Source: RAM1 sp050247515 (lineage in GTDB: Bacteria; Pseudomonadota; Gammaproteobacteria; Burkholderiales; Burkholderiaceae_C). From it: DNA of 64,000 bases. The position numbers and the translations under genes were made by a program. Shown here one piece after another: positions 8,177-17,395 of this stretch; the first letter of the stretch is position 1, and every line of letters begins with the position of its first letter. Under the pieces are notes generated by a model. It searched no databases. It was given only the letters and a program-made list of their open reading frames with translations, and was not told the DNA's origin. Where the stretch lies: NCBI GenBank assembly GCA_050247515.1, contig JBFWUB010000002.1:62001-126000 (forward strand). The letters are read 5' to 3'.

Positions 8177-8697
8177 AGCGCTACCTGATCCCGCTGGTGG
8201 TGTTTGTGGCGCTGCTGGGCTTTCTGGGTGTGGGCCTGGGGCTGAACCCGCGCGAGGTGCCCTCGCCCCTGATCAACCGGTCCGCGCCGGCCTTCAAGCT
8301 GCCCACCGTGGGCGCGCCCGAGCGCATGGTGTCCGCGCAGGACCTGCGCGGGCAGGTGTGGATCCTGAACGTGTGGGCGTCGTGGTGCGTGGCCTGCCGG
8401 CTGGAGCACCCGGTGCTGGTGGAATTTGCCAGGACCAGCCCGGTGCCGATCTATGGCCTGAACTACAAGGACAAGCACAGCGACGCCGTGCGCTGGCTGG
8501 CCAACTTTGGCGACCCGTACCGGCATTCGCTGTCGGACGCCGACGGCATGGTGGGCATTGACTTTGGCGTCTATGGCGTGCCCGAGACCTTTGTGATTGA
8601 CCGCGACGGCGTGATCCGCCTGAAGCTGACCGGCCCGGTCACGCCCGAGGCGCTGCGCAAGACCATCCTGCCGCTGATTGGACAACTCGGTGCTTAA
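8173..8697 (+). CDS. ccmG: thiol:disulfide interchange protein CcmG (DsbE)
   Basis: This membrane-anchored periplasmic thioredoxin keeps apocytochrome cysteines and CcmH reduced. The 174-residue protein has an N-terminal anchor (residues 4-24) and the active site WASWCVAC (Cys72 and Cys75) followed by a typical cis-Pro region (YGVPETF). Overlaps ccmF (ATGA); the end overlaps the start of ccmH by eight bases. Confidence 0.94.
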   Translation: MKRYLIPLVVFVALLGFLGVGLGLNPREVPSPLINRSAPAFKLPTVGAPERMVSAQDLRGQVWILNVWASWCVACRLEHPVLVEFARTSPVPIYGLNYKDKHSDAVRWLANFGDPYRHSLSDADGMVGIDFGVYGVPETFVIDRDGVIRLKLTGPVTPEALRKTILPLIGQLGA

Positions 8698-9166
8698 ACC
8701 ACTCGCTTTCATGCTGCTGCTGGCCGTGGGCACGCACGCCGCCGCCAGAGAGGCCGCACCCGCTTCGGCCGACCCCGCGCTGGAAGTGCGCGTGATGGCC
8801 GTGGCCGAGGAACTGCGCTGCCTGGTCTGCCAGAACGAAACCATTGCCGCGTCCAACGCCGACCTGGCGGTGGACCTGCGCAAGCAGATCCGCAGCCAGC
8901 TGGCCGACGGCCGGTCACAGCAGCAGATCCTGGACTACATGGTGGCGCGCTATGGTGATTTCGTGCTGTACAAGCCGCCGCTGAAGGCCAGCACGCTGGT
9001 GCTGTGGGGCGGGCCGTTTGTGCTGCTGCTGGTGGGGCTGGGCGTGATGGGCGCGAGCATCGTGCGCCGGCGCACCACGGCGCAGCCGCCGCTGGGCGAG
9101 GCCGAGCGCGCGCGCGCCCAAAGCCTGCTGGACGGCCAGGCGTCGGGCCGGGTGGGCGCGCCATGA
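8690..9166 (+). CDS. ccmH: apocytochrome thioreductase subunit CcmH
   Basis: CcmH keeps the CXXCH cysteines reduced and works with CcmF. The signature LRCLVCQN is present (Cys44 and Cys47 counting from the chosen start), followed by one C-terminal membrane helix. A TTG at 8678 also opens the frame, but the GTG at 8690 begins exactly with a classical signal sequence (MLKPLAFMLLLAVG) and has a GGA about seven bases upstream, so 8690 is preferred, giving 158 residues. The C-terminus joins ccmI by overlap. Confidence 0.92.
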   Translation: MLKPLAFMLLLAVGTHAAAREAAPASADPALEVRVMAVAEELRCLVCQNETIAASNADLAVDLRKQIRSQLADGRSQQQILDYMVARYGDFVLYKPPLKASTLVLWGGPFVLLLVGLGVMGASIVRRRTTAQPPLGEAERARAQSLLDGQASGRVGAP

Positions 9167-10440
9167 TGACCTTCTGGCTGCTGGCCACGGTGCTGATGGC
9201 GCTGGCGCTGGCCATGGTGCTGCCACCGCTGCTGCAGGCCCCGCGCACCACGGCGCCGGCGCGCACGGCGCAGCCCGGCCATCTGGCCATCCTGCGCGAG
9301 CAGCAGGCCCAGCTGGACGCCGAGCGCGCCAGCGGCACCATCACCCCCGCCGAATACGACCTGGCCCGCCTGGAGCTGCAGCAGCGCGTGCTGGAAGAAG
9401 ACGGCGCGCACGGCGGGGCCGCACGCCACGCCACCACACGCGCGCCCCAAACCGCCGTGCTGCTGGGCCTGGCCCTGCCCGCGCTGGCCGTGGTGCTGTA
9501 CCTGCAGCTGGGCCACCCGCAGGCCGCCCTGCTGGCGCCGGCCGACAAGGACAACGCCGTGTCCATGCAGGCGGTGCAAGACATGGTGAACGCCATGGCG
9601 CAGCGCCTGAACGACCCGCCGCCCGGCCAGCCGCCCGGCGCGCAGGACTGGGACATGCTGGCGCGTTCCTACGCCGCGCTGCAGGACTTTGCCCAGGCCG
9701 ACGCCGCCTATGTGCGCGCCATTGCGCTGGCGCCGGGCAATGCCCAGCTGCTGGCCGACCGCGCCGACGTGCTGGCCATGCTGCAAGGCCGTAGCGCCGC
9801 CGGTGAACCCACGCGGCTGGTCGATCAGGCGCTGAAGATCGAGCCTGACAACTTGAAGGCCCTGGCCATGGCCGGCAGCATTGCGCTGGAGCGCGGCGAC
9901 TATGCCGGCGCGGTGCGCCACTGGTCGCGCGCGCGCGCGCTGTCGCCCGCGGGCAGCGAATTTGCCAACGGGCTGGACCGCTCGCTGGTGGAAGCGCGCG
10001 CGGGGCTGGCGGCGTCGGGCGGTGCGCCGCCAGCAGCGCAGCCCATGGTGATGGCGCAGGCCACCACCCCGGCAGCCACGCCAGCCCGTGCCTCCGGTGC
10101 ATCCATCCGTGGTGAAGTCCACCTGGCCCCCGCACTGGCCGCCCGCGTGGCGCCCGGCGACACGCTGTTCATCTTTGCGCGCGCCGCCAACGGCCCGCGC
10201 ATGCCGCTGGCCATCGTGCGGCGCACGGCGGGTGAGCTGCCGGTGCGCTTCACGCTGGACGACAGCACGGCCATGACGCCCGAGCTGCGCCTGTCCAATT
10301 TCAGGGAAGTCGTGGTCGGCGCGCGGATTTCAAAGTCGGGCAACGCCATGCCGCAAAGCGGCGACCTGCTGGGCCAAAGCGCGGTGATGAAGCCCGGTGC
10401 CGCGGGCCTGCGCATCACGATCAGCGACGTTCAGCCCTGA
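9163..10440 (+). CDS. ccmI: cytochrome c maturation protein CcmI (CycH)
   Basis: CcmI is the apocytochrome chaperone that brings the c-type cytochrome C-terminus to the CcmFH lyase. The 425-residue protein has two N-terminal membrane segments flanking a coiled cytoplasmic loop (residues about 3-120), a TPR region (about 150-290; e.g. DWDMLARSYAALQDFAQADAAY) and a C-terminal CycH periplasmic domain (GEVHLAPALAARVAPGDTLF). The start at 9163 overlaps the ccmH stop; the frame reads further upstream only as a shadow. It ends ten bases inside the convergent bchO gene, with no room for a terminator. Confidence 0.92.
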   Translation: MMTFWLLATVLMALALAMVLPPLLQAPRTTAPARTAQPGHLAILREQQAQLDAERASGTITPAEYDLARLELQQRVLEEDGAHGGAARHATTRAPQTAVLLGLALPALAVVLYLQLGHPQAALLAPADKDNAVSMQAVQDMVNAMAQRLNDPPPGQPPGAQDWDMLARSYAALQDFAQADAAYVRAIALAPGNAQLLADRADVLAMLQGRSAAGEPTRLVDQALKIEPDNLKALAMAGSIALERGDYAGAVRHWSRARALSPAGSEFANGLDRSLVEARAGLAASGGAPPAAQPMVMAQATTPAATPARASGASIRGEVHLAPALAARVAPGDTLFIFARAANGPRMPLAIVRRTAGELPVRFTLDDSTAMTPELRLSNFREVVVGARISKSGNAMPQSGDLLGQSAVMKPGAAGLRITISDVQP

Positions 10441-11390
10441 GCCAGCGCGGCCGCATTCGACGGCCTGCCCGAAGGCGTACCCGAAAGAGCGCCATAGTGC
10501 GCGCACACCACCTGCGCCACCAGGTCGGCGCGTTCCTCATGCGCCAGGTGGCCCAGACCGGGCAGCGTGGTCAGGGTCGCGCCCTTCACCGCCGCCAGCA
10601 CCTGGCCGGCCTGCGCCGGCGGCACCGTCGCGTCATTGGCACCGACCACCAGCACCAGCGGCACGCGCAGGCCGGGCAGGTCGCGCCAGAGCGCGGCCAG
10701 GTCCCAGTGGGCCATCATGCCCAGGGCCCCGGCGGCATGGCCGGGGTTGCGCACCAGCCGCCCGTACAGCGCCACGCCCTGTGCGTCCAGCGTGGAGCCG
10801 GTGCCGTCCAGCAGGCGGCGCAGCACGGCCGGATCACCCGCGCGGCGGGCAAACACGCGCGGCACCAGCGGCACGGCCGCCAGCAGCCTGGCCGCCGGCG
10901 AAAACAGCCGCCCGGCCACACCGCCCAGCGGCACCAGCGCGCCGTTCAGGCTGGCCACCATGCGCGGCGCGATCAACCCGTCCAGGCACATGCGCACCGC
11001 AATGGCCGCGCCTGCCGAATGCCCCACCACCAGGGCGGGCCGGGTCTTGATCAGGGCCAGCAGGGCCGACAGCGCGCGCGCCATGCCGGGCAGCGACAGG
11101 CGCGGCGACGTGGGCCCCTCCGGCGGCATGCCGGTGAAGGCATGGCCCGGCAGGTCCACCGTCAGCACCTGGAACTGCGCGCGCAGCAGCGGCGCGAGCG
11201 TGCGCCACGAATGGGTGGACGCACCCGTGCCATGGATGAGCAAGGCCACCGGCGCCTGCCGGTCGGTGGCGGTGAACTGCTGCACATGCCAGCGCAGCCC
11301 GCCGGCTTCCACAAAACGGCTGGCGCCGCGGTGGGGCCAGTCGTGCCCGTCGGCCTGCCAGTCCATGCGCGTACCCATGCCGGCGGCCAT
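10431..11390 (-). CDS. bchO: magnesium chelatase accessory hydrolase BchO
   Basis: This is an alpha/beta hydrolase of 319 residues found beside bchID in phototrophs; its precise role in bacteriochlorophyll synthesis is not settled. The oxyanion-hole motif LIHGTGASTHSW, the nucleophile elbow GHSAGAA and a C-terminal catalytic His (LGHLAHEE) are visible. Its ATG shares a base with the bchD stop (TGATG). The 3' end overlaps the convergent ccmI by ten bases. Confidence 0.9.
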   Translation of the reverse strand: MAAGMGTRMDWQADGHDWPHRGASRFVEAGGLRWHVQQFTATDRQAPVALLIHGTGASTHSWRTLAPLLRAQFQVLTVDLPGHAFTGMPPEGPTSPRLSLPGMARALSALLALIKTRPALVVGHSAGAAIAVRMCLDGLIAPRMVASLNGALVPLGGVAGRLFSPAARLLAAVPLVPRVFARRAGDPAVLRRLLDGTGSTLDAQGVALYGRLVRNPGHAAGALGMMAHWDLAALWRDLPGLRVPLVLVVGANDATVPPAQAGQVLAAVKGATLTTLPGLGHLAHEERADLVAQVVCAHYGALSGTPSGRPSNAAALAQG

Positions 11391-13228
11391 CAGCCCGGCA
11401 CCGGCATGGCCAGGCGCACGGCCTGCGACAGCGTGTGCGCCCCCGCGTGCGGCAGCGCCACATAGGCCGCGCCCATGGCCTGGGCCAGCGCCTGGGCGCT
11501 GTCTTGCGGCTGGGGCGAGGTGTCCAGCAGCAGCGCGGTGAGCCCCGTCTGGCGGAACAGCCGGGCCGCCGCCAGCGCGTCGTCATGCGCGCGGGCGCGG
11601 CCCGGCGCGCCGTCGCGCGCAATGTTGGCGCGCCCGTCGGTCAGCATCACGACCACCGGCGTTTCGCCGGTGCGCTGGATCAGCGCGCCCAACGCGCGCG
11701 CGGCGTCGATCGCGGCGGCCAGCGGCGTGCCGCCGCCGCCGGGCAGCGCGGCCAGGCTGCGCTTGGCGCGCGCCAGCGAGCGGGTGGGCGGCAGCAGGGT
11801 TTCAGCCGTCTGGCCGCGAAACGCCAGCACCGCCACGCGGTCGCGCCGCACATAACAGTCCGCCAGCAGCAGCTCCACCGCGCCCTTGGCCTCGGCCAGC
11901 CGGTGCAGGGCCGATGAGCCGGAGGCGTCCACCACAAACACCGTGGTGGTCTGGCTGAGCTGCTTGTAGCGGCGGATGTGAAAGTCCTCGCGCCGCACAT
12001 GGATGCGCCGCGTGGCGCCTGCGCACGGGGATGCGGGTGCGGCGGCGCGCAGGGCCTGCTGCTCGCGCAGGCGCTGCCAGGGCGCTGCGGCACGCAGTGT
12101 TTCCATCACGTGCAGCCGGGCGCCGCCACGCGGCTCGCCCCGGCGCGCGCCCACCGGGCGGCCCCGCGCGCGGCTCTTCTGCGCGGCACCACCACGGCCC
12201 GCGGCCTGCGCACGCGAGCGGCTGGCCTCGCCAGCCTGCAGCGCGGCCAGCAGGCCCGGCGGCAGGGCGGCAGCGGCGGCGGCCAGCAGCAGCTCCTGCA
12301 GCTCGCCGCCGGTCGGCTCGTTGCGCTCTTCGGGCTCTTCGGGCTTGTCGGTCTCATCAGGCAGGTCGCCCGCGTTGTCGTCCGCCGGGGGCGGCGGCTC
12401 GGGCGTGTCGTCCTGTTCGGGCTGGTCTTCGGCCTGTTGTGGCGGGGCCGGCAGCTGGGTGGCGCGCGGCGCCAGCACCAGGCGGGCCGCCATTTCGGCG
12501 TGGCCCTGTTCCACCTCGTCCTGGCCTGCCAGCGCGGCGGCCACGCGCGCCACGCGCAGCGCCAGCAGCGGCGCACGCAGCGAGGCCACGCCCAGCGCCT
12601 GTGCCGTCGCGCACAGCGCCTGCACGATGGCGTCGCTGGCCTGCACCTGCGCCAGCAGGGCGCGGGCCTGCAGGATTTCATCGGGCTGCCAGTCGGGGAT
12701 GTCCTGCGCCGGCGCGGGCGTGTTCAGGTCCAGGTGGAAGGCCATGCGGTCCAGCAGCGCGGCGGGCAGCTGCCCGTCGTCATCCAGGCCTTCGTCCAGC
12801 GCCACCACGCCCAGCCGCGCGCGCTGGCGGATGGCCAGGCCGTCGCGCTCGGCCACCACCTCCTGCGTGTCCAGCACGGCCGCCAGCCGCGCGGCCACGC
12901 CCGCGCTCACGCGCTCGGCCATGGCCAGCAGCGCAATGCCGCCGTCGGTCTGGGCCAGCACGCCGGGCTGCGCCACGGGCCGGCCGCACTGCAGCGTGGC
13001 GGCCAGGTCCAGCCCGCCCAGCAGCGAGGCGTCGGTGGTGTTCAGCGGGATGCGCCGCTGCGGCGTGCCCGCCGGCAGCAGCTGGCGCAGCAGCGCAAGC
13101 CACTGGTCGCGCACCGGGCCAGCCGCGGCGCGCAGCGCCACGCCGCCCAGGCCGGCAGGGTCCACGGCAAACAAGGCTGCGGCCACGGCGGCGTCTGCGC
13201 CAAGGCCGGGCAGCTGCGAGATGTTCAT
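11390..13228 (-). CDS. bchD: magnesium chelatase subunit BchD
   Basis: BchD partners BchI in the AAA+ motor that inserts Mg2+ into protoporphyrin IX through BchH. The 612-residue protein has the expected three parts: a degenerate AAA+ region without a Walker A motif (about 1-240), a Pro/Asp/Glu-rich linker (about 265-310), and a C-terminal von Willebrand A domain with the MIDAS motif DASGSS and TDGRAN (about 400-600). It follows bchI after 30 bases and is coupled to bchO. bchH is not in the window. Confidence 0.95.
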   Translation of the reverse strand: MNISQLPGLGADAAVAAALFAVDPAGLGGVALRAAAGPVRDQWLALLRQLLPAGTPQRRIPLNTTDASLLGGLDLAATLQCGRPVAQPGVLAQTDGGIALLAMAERVSAGVAARLAAVLDTQEVVAERDGLAIRQRARLGVVALDEGLDDDGQLPAALLDRMAFHLDLNTPAPAQDIPDWQPDEILQARALLAQVQASDAIVQALCATAQALGVASLRAPLLALRVARVAAALAGQDEVEQGHAEMAARLVLAPRATQLPAPPQQAEDQPEQDDTPEPPPPADDNAGDLPDETDKPEEPEERNEPTGGELQELLLAAAAAALPPGLLAALQAGEASRSRAQAAGRGGAAQKSRARGRPVGARRGEPRGGARLHVMETLRAAAPWQRLREQQALRAAAPASPCAGATRRIHVRREDFHIRRYKQLSQTTTVFVVDASGSSALHRLAEAKGAVELLLADCYVRRDRVAVLAFRGQTAETLLPPTRSLARAKRSLAALPGGGGTPLAAAIDAARALGALIQRTGETPVVVMLTDGRANIARDGAPGRARAHDDALAAARLFRQTGLTALLLDTSPQPQDSAQALAQAMGAAYVALPHAGAHTLSQAVRLAMPVPG

Positions 13229-13258
13229 GGGAGGTCTGTTGCGCGTTCGCCCGGGCGT

Positions 13259-14284
13259 TCACGCGCCCATCAATTCCGCCACGGCGCGCTCCACGCGCGT
13301 GGTCGAGCCCGCATCGTCCAGCGGGTTGCGCCGCAGCCGGTGGCGCAGCGCCGGGGCGGCCACGCGGCGCAGGTGCGCGTCGCTCACGGCCGCATCGCCC
13401 TGCAGCGCCGCCAGCGCGCGCGCGGCGCGGATCAGCGTCAGGTCGCCGCGCAGGCCGTCGGTGCCCAGGGCCATGCACAGCTGGGCGGCCCGCTCGCGCG
13501 CGGCGTCGGGGATGTCAATCCTGTCCAGCCGGTTGCGGCCCGCGACGATGCGCTTGCGCGTGCGTTCGTCTTCGCGGGTCCATTGCGCGGTGAAGCCCGC
13601 GGGGTCGCGCTCGAACGCGTCGCGCCGGCGCACCACCTCCACCCGCGCGGCCAGATCGGTGGGCGTGGCCACTTCCACCGACAGGCCAAAGCGGTCCAGC
13701 AGTTGCGGGCGCAGCTCGCCTTCCTCGGGGTTGCCGCTGCCCACCAGCACAAAGCGCGCGGGGTGACGCACGCTCAGGCCTTCACGCTCGACCACGTTTT
13801 CGCCCGAGGCGGCCACGTCGATCAGCAGGTCCACCAGGTGGTCCTCGAGCAGGTTGACTTCGTCGATGTACAGGAAGCCGCGGTTGGCGCGCGCCAGCAG
13901 GCCGGGCTCAAAGGCCTTGACGCCCTGGGACAGCGCGCGCTCCAGGTCCAGCGCGCCGACGACGCGGTCTTCGGTGGCGCCCAGCGGCAGGTCCACCACG
14001 GGCACGGGGATCAGGTGGCTCTTGACAGGCGCCCTGGCGCGCAGCGCGGCGCAGTCGGCGCAACCCACGCCGGCATCCGCCGGGTCGCAGGCGTAACGGC
14101 AGCCCACCACCGCGCGCATTTTTGGCAACAACGCCGCCAGCGCGCGCACGGCCGTCGATTTGCCGGTGCCGCGGTCGCCAAACACCAGCACGCCGCCGAT
14201 GCTGGGATCAATCGCCGCGACCAGGATGGCGAGCTTCATCTCGTCCTGGCCCACGATGGCGGAGAAAGGGAATGACACTGCCAT
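13259..14284 (-). CDS. bchI: magnesium chelatase ATPase BchI
   Basis: AAA+ ATPase subunit of magnesium chelatase. It begins with the conserved FPFSAIVGQDEMKLA, and has Walker A GDRGTGKSTAVRAL, Walker B FLYIDEVNLLEDHLVDLL and sensor motif VLVGSGNPEEGELRPQLLDRF. 341 residues, full length. The ATG at 14284 has no Shine-Dalgarno site; a PpsR-like palindrome lies only two bases upstream (14286-14303), so the transcript could be leaderless or nearly so. First gene of bchI-bchD-bchO. Confidence 0.96.
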   Translation of the reverse strand: MAVSFPFSAIVGQDEMKLAILVAAIDPSIGGVLVFGDRGTGKSTAVRALAALLPKMRAVVGCRYACDPADAGVGCADCAALRARAPVKSHLIPVPVVDLPLGATEDRVVGALDLERALSQGVKAFEPGLLARANRGFLYIDEVNLLEDHLVDLLIDVAASGENVVEREGLSVRHPARFVLVGSGNPEEGELRPQLLDRFGLSVEVATPTDLAARVEVVRRRDAFERDPAGFTAQWTREDERTRKRIVAGRNRLDRIDIPDAARERAAQLCMALGTDGLRGDLTLIRAARALAALQGDAAVSDAHLRRVAAPALRHRLRRNPLDDAGSTTRVERAVAELMGA

Positions 14285-14285
14285 A

Positions 14286-14303
14286 TGTCAATGCAGTATG
14301 ACA
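14286..14303. promoter_or_regulatory. PpsR/CrtJ-type palindrome upstream of bchI
   Basis: TGTCAATGCAGTATGACA fits TGT-N12-ACA with the same perfect 5-bp arms as the site before crtI. It almost touches the bchI start codon. No clear -35/-10 pair was found around it, so how the promoter is arranged is open. Confidence 0.7.
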
Positions 14304-14417
14304 CATGGGCGCCATTCTGGAACCCCTGGCTTGTACCCACGCCCCGGCCCAGACCTGTCAGGTGCGCCGAAGGCGGTGCAGGACTATGATTTAAGGTTTT
14401 TCCGGGCACACGCATTC

Positions 14418-17342
14418 ATGAACTCACCGACCGACGGCAAGTACGTTGCAGACAGCGCCGACGGCAGGTACCTGGCGAATGCGCTGGCGGCCCAGCGCAT
14501 CGCCATCCGCGGCGCGCGCACGCACAACCTCAAGAACGTGGACCTGGACATCCCGCGCAACCAGCTGGTGGTGATCACCGGCCTGAGCGGCTCGGGCAAG
14601 TCGTCGCTGGCGTTTGACACGCTGTACGCCGAGGGCCAGCGCCGCTACGTGGAAAGCCTGAGCGCCTATGCGCGGCAGTTCCTGCAGCTCATGGACAAGC
14701 CCGATGTGGATGTGATCGAGGGCCTGTCGCCCGCCATCAGCATCGAGCAGAAGGCCACCAGCCACAACCCGCGTTCCACCGTGGGCACGGTGACCGAGAT
14801 CCACGACTACCTGCGCCTGCTGTTTGCCCGCGCCGGCACGCCCTATTGCCCCGACCACGGCCTGGCGCTGCAGGCGCAGACCGTGAGCCAGATGGTGGAC
14901 GCCGTGCTGGCGCTGCCCGAGGACACCAAACTCATGATCCTGGCGCCCGTGGCGCGCGACCGCAAGGGCGAGTTTGTCGATGTGTTCGAGCAGATGCAGG
15001 CCCAGGGCTATGTGCGCTTTCGCGTGGACGGCAAGGCCTATGAGTTTGACGAGTTGCCCAAGCTCAAGAAAACCGAGAAGCACAACATCGATGTGGTGAT
15101 TGACCGGCTGAAGGTGCGCCCGGACATGACCCAGCGGCTGGCCGAGAGCTTTGAAGCGGCGCTGAGGCTGGCCGATGGCCGCGCCCTGGCACTGGAGATG
15201 GACGGCGAGAAAGAGCACCTCTTCAACGCCAAATTCGCCTGCCCCATCTGCAGCTATTCCATCAGCGAGCTGGAGCCGCGCCTGTTCTCGTTCAACTCAC
15301 CCGCCGGCGCCTGCCCGTCGTGCGACGGCCTGGGCCACATGGAATTTTTTGACCCGCTGCGCGTGGTGGCCTTCCCCTCGCTCAGCCTGGCCAGCGGCGC
15401 CATCAAGGGCTGGGACCGGCGCAACGGCTACTACTTTGCGCTGATCGAAAGCCTGGCCAAACACTACAAGTTCAATGTGGATGCGCCGTTTGAAGACCTG
15501 GAGCTGCCCATCCAGAACGCGGTGCTGCATGGCTCGGGCGACGAAGACATCCGCTTCAGCTACACCATGGACTCGGGCAACTTCGCGGGCAAGAAGCTGA
15601 CAAAGAAGCACCCGTTCGAAGGCATCATCCCCAACATGGAGCGGCGCTACCGCGAGACCGATTCGGTGGCCGTGCGCGAGGAACTGGCCCGCTACCGCAG
15701 CATGCAGCCGTGCAAGGACTGCGGCGGCACCCGCCTGAAGCGCGAGGCCCGCCACGTGAAGATTGGCGAAGGCAAACAGGCGCGTGCGATTTTTGAAGTG
15801 AGCCACGCCACGCTGCGCGAGGCGCTGGACTACTTCACCACGCTCAGGATGCACGGCGCCAAGGCCGAGATCGCCGACAAGGTGGTGCGCGAGATCGGCT
15901 TGCGCCTGAAGTTTTTGAACGACGTGGGGCTGAACTACCTGAGCCTGGACCGCAGCGCTGAGACATTGAGCGGCGGTGAATCGCAGCGCATCCGCCTGGC
16001 CAGCCAGATCGGCTCTGGCCTGACCGGCGTGATGTACGTGCTGGACGAGCCCAGCATCGGGCTGCACCAGCGCGACAACGACCGCCTGATCGGCACGCTG
16101 AAGCACCTGCGCGACATCGGCAACAGCGTGCTGGTGGTCGAGCACGACGAAGACATGATCCGCGCGGCCGACCATGTGATCGACATGGGTCTGGGCGCGG
16201 GCATTCACGGTGGGCGCGTGATCGCGCAGGGCACGTTCGAGCAGGTGCAGGCCAACACGGAGTCGCTCACCGGCCGGTACCTGGCGCAGACACTGAAGAT
16301 TGCCGTGCCTGAAAAGCGCCACACGCTGGCCGGCCAGGCCAACCCGCAGGTGCTGAGCATCACCGGCGCCAGCGGCAACAACCTGAAGCACGTGAACGTG
16401 GACTTTCCCGTGGGGCTTCTGACCTGCGTGACGGGTGTATCGGGCTCGGGCAAGTCCACGCTGGTCAACGACACGCTGTACGCGGCCGCCGCGCGCCACA
16501 TCTATCGCGCGCATGACGAGCCCGCGCCGCACGAATCGATTGACGGACTGGAGCATTTCGACAAGGTCATCAATGTGGACCAGTCGCCCATTGGCCGCAC
16601 GCCGCGCAGCAACCCGGCCACCTACACCGGTCTGTTCACCCCCATTCGCGAGCTGATGGCCGAAACGTCGGTGGCCAAAGAGCGCGGCTATGGCCCCGGG
16701 CGCTTCAGCTTCAACGTGGCCGGCGGGCGCTGCGAGGCCTGCCAGGGCGATGGCGTGGTCAAGGTGGAGATGCACTTCCTGCCCGACGTGTACGTGCCCT
16801 GCGACGTGTGCAAGGGCATGCGCTACAACCGCGAAACCCTGGAAGTGCTGTGGAAGGGCAAGAACATTGCCCAGCTGCTGGACATGACGGTGGAGGATGC
16901 ATACGAGTTCCTCAAGGCCGTGCCCACGATTTCACGCAAGCTGCAGACGCTGCTGGACGTGGGCCTGAGCTACATCAAGCTCGGGCAGTCGGCCACCACG
17001 CTGTCGGGCGGCGAGGCGCAGCGCGTGAAGCTGGCGCTGGAACTGAGCAAACGCGACACCGGCCGCACGCTGTACATCCTGGACGAACCCACCACCGGCC
17101 TGCACTTTGCCGACATCGACCTGCTGCTCAAGGTGCTGCACCAGCTGCGCGACGCGGGCAACACCATCGTGGTGATCGAGCACAACCTGGACGTCATCAA
17201 GACGGCCGACTGGATCATCGACATGGGGCCCGAAGGCGGCGCGGGCGGCGGCACCGTGGTGGGCACCGGCACGCCCGAGGACATTGCGGCCAACGAGGCC
17301 AGCCACACGGGCCGGTACCTGAAGCGGCTGCTGGAGCCATAA
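14418..17342 (+). CDS. uvrA: excinuclease ABC subunit UvrA
   Basis: DNA damage recognition ATPase of nucleotide excision repair. The 974-residue protein has two ABC modules: Walker A GLSGSGKSSLAF and GVSGSGKSTLVN, signatures LSGGESQRIRLA and LSGGEAQRVKLA, and the UvrA zinc modules (CPIC...CPSC near residue 275 and CEAC...CDVC near 775). The ATG at 14418 was chosen as the first Met close to the conserved RIAIRGARTHNLKNVDL. The 133 bp between bchI and uvrA shows no obvious LexA box (CTGT-N8-ACAG). It ends at the first hipBA operator; its last stop base pair is part of that palindrome. Confidence 0.97.
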   Translation: MNSPTDGKYVADSADGRYLANALAAQRIAIRGARTHNLKNVDLDIPRNQLVVITGLSGSGKSSLAFDTLYAEGQRRYVESLSAYARQFLQLMDKPDVDVIEGLSPAISIEQKATSHNPRSTVGTVTEIHDYLRLLFARAGTPYCPDHGLALQAQTVSQMVDAVLALPEDTKLMILAPVARDRKGEFVDVFEQMQAQGYVRFRVDGKAYEFDELPKLKKTEKHNIDVVIDRLKVRPDMTQRLAESFEAALRLADGRALALEMDGEKEHLFNAKFACPICSYSISELEPRLFSFNSPAGACPSCDGLGHMEFFDPLRVVAFPSLSLASGAIKGWDRRNGYYFALIESLAKHYKFNVDAPFEDLELPIQNAVLHGSGDEDIRFSYTMDSGNFAGKKLTKKHPFEGIIPNMERRYRETDSVAVREELARYRSMQPCKDCGGTRLKREARHVKIGEGKQARAIFEVSHATLREALDYFTTLRMHGAKAEIADKVVREIGLRLKFLNDVGLNYLSLDRSAETLSGGESQRIRLASQIGSGLTGVMYVLDEPSIGLHQRDNDRLIGTLKHLRDIGNSVLVVEHDEDMIRAADHVIDMGLGAGIHGGRVIAQGTFEQVQANTESLTGRYLAQTLKIAVPEKRHTLAGQANPQVLSITGASGNNLKHVNVDFPVGLLTCVTGVSGSGKSTLVNDTLYAAAARHIYRAHDEPAPHESIDGLEHFDKVINVDQSPIGRTPRSNPATYTGLFTPIRELMAETSVAKERGYGPGRFSFNVAGGRCEACQGDGVVKVEMHFLPDVYVPCDVCKGMRYNRETLEVLWKGKNIAQLLDMTVEDAYEFLKAVPTISRKLQTLLDVGLSYIKLGQSATTLSGGEAQRVKLALELSKRDTGRTLYILDEPTTGLHFADIDLLLKVLHQLRDAGNTIVVIEHNLDVIKTADWIIDMGPEGGAGGGTVVGTGTPEDIAANEASHTGRYLKRLLEP

Positions 17343-17364
17343 ATCGATGCGATCCCATCGATTT
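17341..17364. promoter_or_regulatory. hipBA operator 1
   Basis: A 24-bp palindrome, AAATCGATG-N6-CATCGATTT, with perfect 9-bp arms. It begins inside the uvrA stop codon and ends two bases before the -35 element of the hipBA promoter. A second copy with identical arms starts 51 bp downstream (about five helical turns), so two HipB dimers could bind the same DNA face. Confidence 0.75.
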
Positions 17365-17366
17365 CA

Positions 17367-17395
17367 TTGACAGAGCGCTGGTTGATACGCAAAAT
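17367..17395 (+). promoter_or_regulatory. hipBA promoter
   Basis: A perfect -35 TTGACA (17367-17372) is followed by a 17-bp spacer and CAAAAT (17390-17395, 4 of 6). Transcription would start near 17402, inside operator 2, so HipB binding should block the promoter. Confidence 0.65.

Noticed and set aside
11978..14275. Open frame of 765 codons on the plus strand across bchD and bchI
   Set aside because: It reads antisense through two unmistakable genes and has no domain of its own.
14285..14417. LexA-type SOS box before uvrA
   Set aside because: No CTGT-N8-ACAG or close match is present in the gap; SOS control, if any, is not visible.
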